Made by a program: the position numbers and the translations under genes. From NCBI GenBank assembly GCA_029862205.1, contig JAOTXT010000035.1, positions 1 through 42,515 on the forward strand: 42,515 nt of DNA. The letters run 5' to 3'. Below, in pieces: positions 16,027-23,884 of the stretch (the stretch's first letter is position 1; each line of letters begins with the position of its first letter). The notes under the pieces were generated by a model that did not search any database, had not been told where the DNA came from, and saw only the letters and a list, made by a program, of their open reading frames with translations. This DNA comes from Paracoccaceae bacterium. GTDB lineage: Bacteria > Pseudomonadota > Alphaproteobacteria > Rhodobacterales > Rhodobacteraceae.

Positions 16027-16857
16027 CTAGTAGTGACGGGGGACTTCGCGCTTGATGCCAAGCCCCATATCCATCGGAGCGTCGCGCAGAAGTTCCATCG
16101 AATGCCGCCGCTGTTGCTCGGGATCGTCACGGGTCAGTGTTGGCAGGTTCATCGCCGAGCCGTTGGCCTTTGCCACCCGCTTTTCGAATGCAGCTGCAGG
16201 CTTGAAGAACATATGCGCGAACTTCGACCAAGGCACCGAGCCAAAGAGCACCGTAGCCGCGATCACGTAGAGGATCAGAAAGATCACCGTCAGCGCACTG
16301 CCACCGACGCTCTGGCCGATACCCCATAGGATCCCAAATGTGACCGTGCCGAGCAGCGACAGGACGAAAAGATCCGCCCGGACCAGCCGGAACGGCGAGT
16401 GCCCTTCTGCAGCGACATCGACCCTGATGAAGAACCAGAACCAATACCCCCCGCCGCAGACCATCAGCGCGCCGACATACCAGAGGAAGATCATGAAACT
16501 GGACGCCTCGGCGCCCCCGAAGACCAGGCTGATCGTTGCGATCAGATACAGAATGAAGCCATACATGGTCAGCAGATGGGCGATCCGGCGGTCCCGGTTG
16601 CAGAACTCGGCCGACGTCAGCACATCCTTCGCAACGGTCTGAACCGCCAGCGAGGCCACCTCGCCGCCGCCGATCGGGCGGGCTCCCTTGTCCTGGGTGC
16701 GGTTCCAGTTGTCGAAGAAATATTTCGCGCTGCCCTTGTGCCAGACATCGTAGAGCGTGCCGCCCACGACCAGCAGGATCATCAGGATCACGTAGGCCTG
16801 CATGAGACCGCTGGGAATCGTGGCGGAAAGCTCGGCGAAGGGATTGGTCGTGAACAT
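16027..16857 (-). CDS. aprM: AprM-type membrane anchor of adenylylsulfate reductase
   Basis: 276 aa from the ATG at 16857; upstream in-frame codons look non-coding. There are five hydrophobic helices (about 19-36, 97-115, 120-145, 163-183 and 188-208), and basic C-terminal cytoplasmic residues. His94 (RRIAHLLTMYGF) and His215 (SKFAHMFFKPAAAFEKR) lie at helix ends in the manner of the heme-binding, NarI/QmoC-related proteins. The gene sits directly before aprB-aprA, the order of the AprM-type loci of sulfur oxidisers, whereas sulfate reducers use QmoABC. The expected role is passing electrons from AprBA to the quinone pool. No strong ribosome-binding site is visible; the operon promoter should lie in 16858-17067. 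Confidence 0.88.
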   Translation of the reverse strand: MFTTNPFAELSATIPSGLMQAYVILMILLVVGGTLYDVWHKGSAKYFFDNWNRTQDKGARPIGGGEVASLAVQTVAKDVLTSAEFCNRDRRIAHLLTMYGFILYLIATISLVFGGAEASSFMIFLWYVGALMVCGGGYWFWFFIRVDVAAEGHSPFRLVRADLFVLSLLGTVTFGILWGIGQSVGGSALTVIFLILYVIAATVLFGSVPWSKFAHMFFKPAAAFEKRVAKANGSAMNLPTLTRDDPEQQRRHSMELLRDAPMDMGLGIKREVPRHY

Positions 16858-17067
16858 TCTTTGATTTCCCGAAGAGGGTTCCCTGATTGGGCGCCACCTT
16901 AGCCAGTGGGTCTCGTGGCGGCAATCTGGAAATCCAACGTTTTGGTATCGATTTTTGCGTTTCCTGAAGGATATATGGAGCCAATTCTCAATGTTGTGCA
17001 GGGCCACTTGCGCAGCCGGGAAAACCAGGGCGCCGAAAGCGTGCGCCGGTTAGAGGCGGCCCCGCGA

Positions 17068-18450
17068 TCAAGCGGCGGCCGACCGGCCGGCGATGGCGCC
17101 GAGCGCCACGGCAGTCAGCAGGCCGTTGCCCGACAGATACCCCTCGACCCGGGCGCCCGAGACACCACAGGCAGCGCCGCCGCCCGCGTAGAGATTGGGG
17201 AGCGCCGTGCCATCGGACCGCAGCACCCGCGCAGCGGCGTCGATCACCAGGCCGCCCTGGGTGTGGAACAAGGCGCCAGTCACCTTGACCGCATAGAATG
17301 GCGCTTCGAGGGCCGGCTTGGTGCTGAAATCGCGCCCGAATGGGTCCGGCGCATCGTCCGCGCGATACGCCGTCACCTCGCCGATCGTCTGCCTCAAAGC
17401 ATCCTCCGTCAGGCCCGTGGCCTGGGCGAGTGCCGCCGCGTCCGGCCCGGAGTGGATGGCCCCCGCCTCGGCCGCCGCACGGTAATCGGGGAAGCCGAGA
17501 CCCATTTGGTGCAATCGTTCGTCGTAGATATTCCAGGCCACGGCGCCGGGCTGGGAGAGCACCTTGACCGCCTGTTCGGAATAGCCCTCGTGCTCGTTCG
17601 AGAATCGGCGCCCTCGCGCGTCGACCTGGATGCCCCCCTCCATCATCAGCGCCCAGGTGATCAGGATGCCGTGGGGATGGGCCAACGACCCGTGGCCCTG
17701 ATAGGCGGTCAGGTCCTTGGTGGCGGCGCCCAGCGCCCTGCCCCAGACCACTGCGTCACCGGTATTGCCCGGATGACCGAAATAAAGAGCGCCGGCGATC
17801 TCCGGAATATTCTCCGACACCAGGCCCGGGTTACCGCCATAGCCGTTGCAGGCGAGGACGACGGCGCGGCAGGCAATGCTCTCGGTCGCGCCGTCCGGGC
17901 GGGTCAGGCTGGCCCCGGTGATGCGGTCGCCATCGGTATGGAGCGTATCCGCCCGCGCACCGGTCACCACGGTCAGCCCCGCAGCTTGCGCCGCTGCCAT
18001 CAAGCGCGTCATCAAGCCGATACCGGTCTTCTCGGGCACCGCGTGCATCCTGTGCGTCGAATGGCCGGGATAGAGGAAATCGTCCAGCACCTGCCATTCC
18101 AGGCCATGGGCGTCCGCCAGCCATTCCAGCGTCGGCCCAATCTCACGGGTCACCGCCTCGACAATGGCCGGATCGGCGCCCATCGCCGCCTTCTTCTGGA
18201 TGTCGCGGGCGAAATCCTGTGGCGTTTCCTCGACCCCGATGGCCCGCTGGAACCGGGTGCCGGGGGCGGGGATGAACCCCGAGGACATCGAGGTCGACCC
18301 CATCGGCCGAGGGTCGCGTTCAAGAACGATGACCTCGGCCCCAGCTTCAAGCGCGCGCAGCCCAGCGACCAGGCCGCAGGCGCCGCCACCGATGATGACA
18401 ACGCCGGTCTCGATGTCATGGGTGTCGAGCGGTGGGGCAATCTCTACCAA
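17068..18450 (-). CDS. FAD-dependent oxidoreductase, fumarate reductase/ketosteroid dehydrogenase family (copy 1)
   Basis: 460 aa. The N-terminal FAD motif is VVIIGGGACGLVAGLRALEAG (GGGACG at 21-26), followed by LERDPRPMGSTSMSSG. The C-terminal FAD lock is LYAGGGAACGVSG with GYLSGNGLLTAVALG, typical of FAD_binding_2 enzymes that reduce or dehydrogenate C=C bonds. The conserved LFHTQGGLVID near 400 places the substrate loop. There is no signal peptide, so it acts in the cytoplasm. It is the last gene of the run lyase-hyuB-hyuA-isochorismatase-flavoprotein, with a REPIN in the 154 bases before it. A paralogue lies at 33399-34745. The substrate is unknown: an unsaturated acid or cyclic amide would fit the neighbours. 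Confidence 0.83.
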   Translation of the reverse strand: MVEIAPPLDTHDIETGVVIIGGGACGLVAGLRALEAGAEVIVLERDPRPMGSTSMSSGFIPAPGTRFQRAIGVEETPQDFARDIQKKAAMGADPAIVEAVTREIGPTLEWLADAHGLEWQVLDDFLYPGHSTHRMHAVPEKTGIGLMTRLMAAAQAAGLTVVTGARADTLHTDGDRITGASLTRPDGATESIACRAVVLACNGYGGNPGLVSENIPEIAGALYFGHPGNTGDAVVWGRALGAATKDLTAYQGHGSLAHPHGILITWALMMEGGIQVDARGRRFSNEHEGYSEQAVKVLSQPGAVAWNIYDERLHQMGLGFPDYRAAAEAGAIHSGPDAAALAQATGLTEDALRQTIGEVTAYRADDAPDPFGRDFSTKPALEAPFYAVKVTGALFHTQGGLVIDAAARVLRSDGTALPNLYAGGGAACGVSGARVEGYLSGNGLLTAVALGAIAGRSAAA

Positions 18451-18468
18451 AGTGCCCGCTCCCGTGCC

Positions 18469-18542
18469 GTAGGGTGGGCTCGCACGAGCTCACCTTGCAG
18501 GGGCTTACGATTCGACGGTGGGCTCTGCCGAGCCCACCCTAC
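18469..18542. repeat. REPIN (two inverted GTAG-headed REPs), GTGGGCTC variant
   Basis: The ends are a perfect 17-base inverted repeat including flanks (18466-18482 against 18529-18545). Each end begins with GTAG on its outward strand and then forms its own hairpin: GGTGGGCTCGCACGAGCTCACC on the left, starting at 18473, and a matching hairpin with CTGC loop on the right. Short palindromes headed by GTAG and paired head to head are the form of REPINs spread by RAYT transposases. It sits between the isochorismatase and flavoprotein genes. Confidence 0.75.
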
Positions 18543-18567
18543 GGCGGCAGCGCGCCGCTCATCGAGA

Positions 18568-18586
18568 TCCCGGGGCAAGCCCGGGA
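18568..18586. repeat. short CCCGGG palindrome
   Basis: TCCCGGG (18568-18574) and CCCGGGA (18580-18586) flank GCAAG. Similar CG-rich dyads occur at 28657 and 33368 in this window. It is 18 bases after the isochorismatase stop, as read on the minus strand, and could act as a hairpin in the transcript. Confidence 0.5.
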
Positions 18587-18604
18587 CATTTGGAGAGATC
18601 ACCA

Positions 18605-19213
18605 TCACCGCCCTTCGATCCAGGCCAGTGCCTCGGCACAAGTCATCACGTTCGAGACCGTGCCCAGATCGGCAATCGCGGTCTCGTGCACCTGCGCGTT
18701 GAAGGCGGCGCAGCCGTCGGAGAGCACGGCGGTGCGGAAATCCCGCACATGGGCGTCGCGCACGGTCGAGGCGACGCCGCCATTGGTGACGATGCCGCCG
18801 AAGATCAGTGTCTCGATCCCGGCGCGGCGCAGCACGAATTCCATCCGGCTCATGTAGAAGGCGGAATAGGCGACCTTCTCGACGTTCAGATCCGCGGGCT
18901 GCAATTCATCGACCAGGGCGTGCCCCCAGCCGCCGGGCTCGAAGTCGCCCTTGGCCAGGAAGGGGCGGAGCTTTTTCAGGTGATCGAGGATGAAGGGCTC
19001 GCCGTCCTTGCCAGGGACCAAGGTAAAATGGGTCGAGACGATCCAGCCATCGGCCTGGCGCAGGGCATCGGCCAGGAGGCCAAGGCGCCCGGGCAAAGCG
19101 GCGATATCAGCCGAGGTCTGCCCAGCCCGGCCATAGGCGCCTTGCGGGTGAAGGAAATCGTTCTGCAGGTCGACCAGCACCAGGGCGGTGGTCGCGGCAT
19201 CAATCGGCTGCAT
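18605..19213 (-). CDS. isochorismatase-family hydrolase lacking the nucleophilic cysteine
   Basis: 202 aa from the ATG at 19213; it overlaps the end of hyuA by 14 bases. The fold is clear: ALVLVDLQNDFLHP (Asp15), NVEKVAYSAFYMS (Lys113) and GGIVTNGGVASTVRDAHVRD. In amidases of this family the loop reads VTNxCV, with Cys as nucleophile; here that position (146) is Gly. Isochorismatase proper (PhzD/EntB type) also works without this Cys, so the protein could be an active hydrolase of a different bond type or a non-catalytic member. Paired with HyuAB one would expect an N-carbamoyl amidase, which this residue argues against. A second family member with the Cys lies at 36197-36892. Confidence 0.85.
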   Translation of the reverse strand: MQPIDAATTALVLVDLQNDFLHPQGAYGRAGQTSADIAALPGRLGLLADALRQADGWIVSTHFTLVPGKDGEPFILDHLKKLRPFLAKGDFEPGGWGHALVDELQPADLNVEKVAYSAFYMSRMEFVLRRAGIETLIFGGIVTNGGVASTVRDAHVRDFRTAVLSDGCAAFNAQVHETAIADLGTVSNVMTCAEALAWIEGR

Positions 19214-21257
19214 CGGCGTCTCCCCGGGTGATTGTGATGTTGCCGAACCGGTCGATCCGACCGACAAGCCCAGGATCGATGAAAATCGTGGTGTCCGGCT
19301 GCTCCAGCAAGGCCGGTCCCGGGATCGCGGCGCCCTCGGGCAGGTCGAGCCGCTCGTAGACGGGCGCGGACATGTCGGCTCCATCGAAACGGATCTGGCG
19401 GGTGCCGCGCTGGCAATTCTCAACCCGGCCTTCGGGCGGGGCGAACACGCGCATGTCGAAATGGGGCCGCCGCCCGGTCACCGAGACACGGTAATTCAGC
19501 ACCCGGGCCGGGATCGCCTTTAGAAGCCGCCCATAGGCGCGCAGGTAAGCGGAATCGAACGCCTTTTGCACTGCGTCTGGCGAAAGCGGTCCGTCGAGGC
19601 TCAGCGGCACCGCCACCGTGTGGGTCTGGCCCAGATAGAGCATGTCGAGCTCGAAGTGTTGATCGATCCGCTCGAACCCGACGCCCGCGCGGCCAAGCAG
19701 CGCCTCGGTCTCCTCGGCGACGGCCCGCATTTCAAATTCGAGCGCGGCGCAGTCCAGATCGCCGAGCAAACGGTTGACCGTCTGCACCCGGTCATGGCGC
19801 ATGTCCGCCACCACGCAGCCGAGCGCCGAAGTGACGCCCGGGAAGCGCGGCACCAGGGCCGCGCCCAGGCCGACATCGTGCATCAAAGCGCCTGCGTGGA
19901 GCGCACCGCTGCCGCCAAAGGGCATGGCCGCGAATTTGGCCGGGTCATGTCCCCGCTCGATAGACACCAGCCGGATGGCGCCCGCCATCTTGGCATTGGC
20001 GACCCGCAGAACCGCCTCGGCGGCATCCAATGGGTCGAGGCCCAGCGGTTCGGCGATATGGGTCCGGATCGCGGCCTCGGCCGCCGCGACATCGAGCCGG
20101 TCGAGCTTGCCGCCGATGGGCCGGTCCGCGTTGATCCGGCCCAGCACCAGGTTCGCGTCGGTCACGGTGGGGCGGTCATTACCGAGCCCATAGCAGGCAG
20201 GCCCCGGATCGGACCCTGCGGATTCCGGCCCGACCTGCAGGATGCCGCCCGCATCGACCCAGGCGATCGAACCGCCACCCGCGCCGATGGTGGTGATCTC
20301 GATCATCGGTGTGCGCACGGCCATGCCGAAATCGATGGCGGTTTGCGCGGCCAGCGCCGCCTCGCCATCGGCGATCAGCGAAACATCGAACGAGGTGCCG
20401 CCCATGTCGCAGGTGATCACGTTCTCGAAGCCGGCGGCCTTGGCGATGGAACGGGCCGCTATTACACCGGCCGCGGGGCCCGAGAGCGCGGTGCGCACGG
20501 GGAACCGCTTCGCGGTCTCGACCGCCATCACGCCGCCATTCGACTGCACGATCAGCACGTCGCCATCCGCGCCGCGCCCAGCCAGCGCGCCCTCGAGCCG
20601 ATCCAGGTAGGACGAGACGACCGGTTGGAGATAGGCGTTTAGCGCCGCGGTCGAGGCGCGCTCGAATTCTCGGATCTCGGGGATGATCTCGGTCGAGACG
20701 GTGACGTAAGCGTTGGGCCAGACCGCGCGCACGGCCTCGGCCGCCGCAGCCTCGTTCGCGGCATTGGCGTAGCTGTTGATGAAAAAGACGCAGACCGCTT
20801 GGCAGCCCGTGTCGCGCAGAATCGCGGCCGCGTCCGCCACACTTTCAGGGTTTATGGCAGTGTGCACCGTGCCGTCCGCGTGGGTGCGCTCCGGGATTTC
20901 CCAGCGCAGATCGCGGCTGATCACAGGTTCGAACTGGCCCCACAGGCCCCAGGTCCGGGGCCGGTCACGGCGGCGCATCTCGAGCACGTCGCCGAAACCG
21001 GCCGAGGTGATCAGGCCGGTCTTGGCGCCCTTGCGCTCCAGCAGCGCATTGGTGCCGACAGTTGTGCCGTGGATCACGGTGGCAATATCGGCCATGTCAC
21101 CGATCTGAGCCGCGATGCCTTGGATAAAGCCCTGCGACTGGTCTTCCTTTGTCGAGGGAACCTTGCCGGTCCGCACCGCTCCCGCAACCTCGTCCCAGAC
21201 AAATATGTCGGTAAACGTGCCGCCCACGTCGACGCCGATGACGTAGCGGCCGGTCAT
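19200..21257 (-). CDS. hydantoinase/oxoprolinase family subunit A (HyuA-like)
   Basis: 685 aa from the ATG at 21257, which overlaps the hyuB stop (ATGA). The N-terminal ATPase motif is GVDVGGTFTD (8-17), followed by VIHGTTVGTNALLERKGAKT, the Gly-rich phosphate loop CDMGGTSFDVSLI and GAGGGSIAWVD. These are signatures of the Hydantoinase_A domain. The length fits N-methylhydantoinase or 5-oxoprolinase A subunits. With HyuB it uses ATP to open a cyclic amide such as N-methylhydantoin or 5-oxoproline. Acetone carboxylase relatives are larger and have a third subunit, not found here. The actual substrate cannot be told from sequence. Confidence 0.9.
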   Translation of the reverse strand: MTGRYVIGVDVGGTFTDIFVWDEVAGAVRTGKVPSTKEDQSQGFIQGIAAQIGDMADIATVIHGTTVGTNALLERKGAKTGLITSAGFGDVLEMRRRDRPRTWGLWGQFEPVISRDLRWEIPERTHADGTVHTAINPESVADAAAILRDTGCQAVCVFFINSYANAANEAAAAEAVRAVWPNAYVTVSTEIIPEIREFERASTAALNAYLQPVVSSYLDRLEGALAGRGADGDVLIVQSNGGVMAVETAKRFPVRTALSGPAAGVIAARSIAKAAGFENVITCDMGGTSFDVSLIADGEAALAAQTAIDFGMAVRTPMIEITTIGAGGGSIAWVDAGGILQVGPESAGSDPGPACYGLGNDRPTVTDANLVLGRINADRPIGGKLDRLDVAAAEAAIRTHIAEPLGLDPLDAAEAVLRVANAKMAGAIRLVSIERGHDPAKFAAMPFGGSGALHAGALMHDVGLGAALVPRFPGVTSALGCVVADMRHDRVQTVNRLLGDLDCAALEFEMRAVAEETEALLGRAGVGFERIDQHFELDMLYLGQTHTVAVPLSLDGPLSPDAVQKAFDSAYLRAYGRLLKAIPARVLNYRVSVTGRRPHFDMRVFAPPEGRVENCQRGTRQIRFDGADMSAPVYERLDLPEGAAIPGPALLEQPDTTIFIDPGLVGRIDRFGNITITRGDADAAD

Positions 21258-22900
21258 CTGGACCGGCTCACGTAGCCGAGTGCCTGGTCGTGGTCCCATG
21301 CCTCGCCGGGCCGGTCTGCCGGATCGCCATAACCGCCGCCGCCGGGCGTCTCCAGCCGCACTCGGTCGCCACGCTTTAGCGGCACGTCGACGATTTTCGA
21401 GGCCATCGGCGGGTGCGTTGGTCCATCCGGCCTGGGGAAAGTGAACCGGGTCATCGCGGCGTCGCCACCGCCCACGACGCCGCGCGGGGGGAACTTTCCC
21501 CGGTCGCCGAACAGGAAGCAGGTCGCCTCCTCCTCGAGCAATTCGATCTCGTAGATCGCGCCCAAGCCCCCGCGATGGCGCCCCTGCCCGCCCGAATCCG
21601 GCCGCAGCGCCCATTGGGTGAACTTCACCGGATAGGCGGCCTCCAGGATTTCCAAGGGCGGGATCGTCGCGGTCGAGATTGGCGCGTTGCCGTGGTTCAG
21701 CCCATCGCCCTGAGGGTGCCCCCCATGGCCGCCGCCGAAGAACGAGAACATGACCCAGCGCCGCCCGTCCTGGCGGTGCCCGGCGATCGAGAGCGCGTTG
21801 ATCGTGCCGTAGGCACAGCCGTTCGAGCGCTCCGGCGCAATCTGGGCCACGGTCTGGAACACCAGATCGATCAGCCGCAGGATCGTCTCGGTATAGCCGC
21901 CGACCGGCTTCGGCGCCTCGGCCGCCAGGATCGAGCCTTCGGCGATGCGGAACTCGATCGGCTCGAGCACCCCCGCATTCGCCGGCACGTCGCCAAAGAC
22001 GTGCTTCAGCGCCACGTAGCAGGCGGCGATCGTGGTCGAGCGCGAGATGTTGACCGGTCCCCGGCAGGACGGCGCCGAGCGGGTGAAATCCATCACCATC
22101 CGGTCGCCGTCGATGGTCAGGTCCAGCGCGACCTTCAGGGGCCGGTCGACGGTCCCGTCATTGTCCAACCAGTCCTCGGCGGAAACCGTGCCATCCGGCA
22201 GGGCCGCGATCTCGGCCCGCATCAGTTGCGCCGCCCTCGCCTTCAGCTCGCCCAAGGCTCCGGCGACCGTGTCGTCGCCATATTCCCCGAGCAGGGCGTC
22301 CATCCGCTTGACGCCCAGGTCCAGCGCATTGATCTGGCCGTTGAGATCGCCATAGGCCGAGCCCGGCAGCCGGGAATTCGCCATCAGGATATCGACTACG
22401 TCCTGGCGGTAGTCGCCCCGGTCGTAGAGCTTTACGGGCGGGATCAGCACACCCTCCTGGAAGCACTCGGTCGCGGCCGGGTTGTAGTTCCCCGGCACGT
22501 TGCCGCCGACGTCATGCCAATGCCCGACCGAGGCGAGCCAGCAAAAGACCTGGCCGTCGCGGAAATAGGGGCGCACCAGGCGCAGGTCGCTGAGATGCGT
22601 GCCGCCGTCATATGGGTCGTTGAAGATCCAGACGTCGCCATCCGCCGGGCCGCCATCGCGCGCGGCCTTGTCGATCACCGCCTTGACCCCGAAAGCCATA
22701 ACACCGACGAAGATCGGCAGGCCGGATTTGCCCTGAACCAGCGTTTCGCCGGTTTCGGCGTGATAGATCCCGTGGCTGGCGTCATGGGCCTCGGCGATGA
22801 TCGGGTTGAAGGCCGAGCGGAAGAGGGTCGCGTCCATCTCGTCGGCGATCTGCTCGAGCCGGCCCTTGAGCACCGCCAGTGTGACGGGGTCGAGACTCAC
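21254..22900 (-). CDS. hydantoinase/oxoprolinase family subunit B (HyuB-like)
   Basis: 548 aa, a normal length. It starts LDPVTLAVLKGRLEQIADEM, the conserved Hydantoinase_B opening. It contains FNPIIAEAHDASHGIY, WIFNDPYDGGTHLSD, GHWHDVGGNVPGNY and the C-terminal GGGYGDPADR, all standard in the family; His and Asp in these segments form the metal site. It is the partner of HyuA in ATP-dependent ring opening of a cyclic amide. It overlaps the lyase gene before it by four bases and hyuA after it by four, so three genes are translationally coupled. Confidence 0.9.
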   Translation of the reverse strand: MSLDPVTLAVLKGRLEQIADEMDATLFRSAFNPIIAEAHDASHGIYHAETGETLVQGKSGLPIFVGVMAFGVKAVIDKAARDGGPADGDVWIFNDPYDGGTHLSDLRLVRPYFRDGQVFCWLASVGHWHDVGGNVPGNYNPAATECFQEGVLIPPVKLYDRGDYRQDVVDILMANSRLPGSAYGDLNGQINALDLGVKRMDALLGEYGDDTVAGALGELKARAAQLMRAEIAALPDGTVSAEDWLDNDGTVDRPLKVALDLTIDGDRMVMDFTRSAPSCRGPVNISRSTTIAACYVALKHVFGDVPANAGVLEPIEFRIAEGSILAAEAPKPVGGYTETILRLIDLVFQTVAQIAPERSNGCAYGTINALSIAGHRQDGRRWVMFSFFGGGHGGHPQGDGLNHGNAPISTATIPPLEILEAAYPVKFTQWALRPDSGGQGRHRGGLGAIYEIELLEEEATCFLFGDRGKFPPRGVVGGGDAAMTRFTFPRPDGPTHPPMASKIVDVPLKRGDRVRLETPGGGGYGDPADRPGEAWDHDQALGYVSRSR

Positions 22901-23769
22901 GTCCCGGCCTCCGGGTCGTATTTCCGGCCGAGCTCCAGCATCTCGTCCGTCCCGATCAGGCCCTGCAGGCCGCCGAAATCGAACATAGCTTCACCCATCT
23001 CCGCATTAGAACCGCTGGCGAGCAGGCTGGCATAGTAGCGCTGCGCCTGGGCGGCAAGCGCGCGCACCGCACCGCCCGGGAAGATCACCAGGGAATAGCC
23101 GAGGTTCTGCAACTCGTCCGCCGGCATGACCGGTGTCTTGCCGCCCTCGACCATGTTGGCCATCAGCGGCGCCACGGCCTTCAGGCGGGACATGATGGCG
23201 CCGATCTGCTCGGCCGATTGCGGCGCCTCGACGAAAAGGATATCGGCTCCGGCCTCGGCGTAGCTGTCGGCCCGGTCGAGGGCGGCGTCGATGCCTTCGA
23301 CTGCGATCGCGTCGGTCCGGGCGATGATCAGGGTCTCGGCGCTGTCGCGAGCATCCAACGCCGCGCGGATCTTGCCCTGCATCTCGGCGGCCGGGACCAG
23401 GGTCTTGCCGTCCAAATGCCCGCAGCGCTTGGGCAAGGTCTGGTCCTCGAGCTGCAGCGCATTGGCGCCCATCCGCTCGAACAGCCTGACAGTGCGCTGC
23501 ACATTCAACGCATTGCCGAATCCGGTATCCGCGTCGACGATCAGCGGCACCTCGACCCGGTCGCGGATCGCGGCCACGGTGTCGGCCACCTCGGTCATCG
23601 AAACGAGGCCGATATCGGGCCGCCCAAAGCGGGTATAGGCGATCGAGGCGCCCGAGAGGTAGAGCGCCTCGGCCCCAGCCTGTTCGGCGATCAGCCCGGT
23701 CAGCGCGTCGAAGATGCCGGGCGCGACCAGGATACGGTCTTCCGTCAGCCGTGTGCGCAGCGCAGCCAT
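22897..23769 (-). CDS. isocitrate lyase/PEP mutase superfamily C-C lyase
   Basis: 290 aa from the ATG at 23769, which has AAAAGGACC upstream; a longer frame exists but enters the divergent promoter. Markers are VAPGIFDALTG, LYLSGASIA, the metal-binding DADTGFG (79-85), LEDQ (107-110) and the active-site loop KRCGHLDGK (114-122). The Cys in KRCGH is the general acid of the lyases (methylisocitrate, 2,3-dimethylmalate, oxaloacetate-type), which separates them from phosphonate-forming PEP mutases. It would cleave a branched malate or citrate-like acid to pyruvate or glyoxylate plus a carboxylic acid. It is first in the lyase-hyuB-hyuA operon and divergent from an MmgE/PrpD gene. Confidence 0.85.
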   Translation of the reverse strand: MAALRTRLTEDRILVAPGIFDALTGLIAEQAGAEALYLSGASIAYTRFGRPDIGLVSMTEVADTVAAIRDRVEVPLIVDADTGFGNALNVQRTVRLFERMGANALQLEDQTLPKRCGHLDGKTLVPAAEMQGKIRAALDARDSAETLIIARTDAIAVEGIDAALDRADSYAEAGADILFVEAPQSAEQIGAIMSRLKAVAPLMANMVEGGKTPVMPADELQNLGYSLVIFPGGAVRALAAQAQRYYASLLASGSNAEMGEAMFDFGGLQGLIGTDEMLELGRKYDPEAGT

Positions 23770-23884
23770 CGCCGGTCCTTTTCCCGGAGTTGTCGTCTCC
23801 GAACGGTTATGAGAATTTTTTGCACAACGTCCATGGCATGGCACCCGCCTGCCGGAAATGGCGGCGATCGGGGAGGATAAGAAC

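Noticed and set aside
10283-16857. Reading the apr-sat cluster as dissimilatory sulfate reduction
   Set aside because: No dsr or qmo genes are present, and an AprM-type anchor rather than QmoABC fits sulfur oxidisers; direction cannot be proved from these genes alone, but oxidation is the better reading.
16906-18702. A 598-codon open frame on the plus strand opposite the first flavoprotein gene
   Set aside because: It is antisense to a clear FAD_binding_2 gene, has an arginine/glycine/histidine-heavy composition with no motif, and reads through a REPIN; long antisense frames are common in GC-rich DNA.
19200-22900. HyuA/HyuB as acetone carboxylase
   Set aside because: The subunits are too short, and no third small subunit or regulator is adjacent; sizes fit hydantoinase/oxoprolinase.
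21413-23035. A 540-codon open frame on the plus strand opposite hyuB and the lyase gene
   Set aside because: It covers two well-recognised genes on the other strand and shows no domain or ribosome-binding site.
22897-23769. PEP mutase, hence phosphonate synthesis
   Set aside because: The active-site loop has KRCGH with the lyase Cys, and no phosphonopyruvate decarboxylase is nearby.
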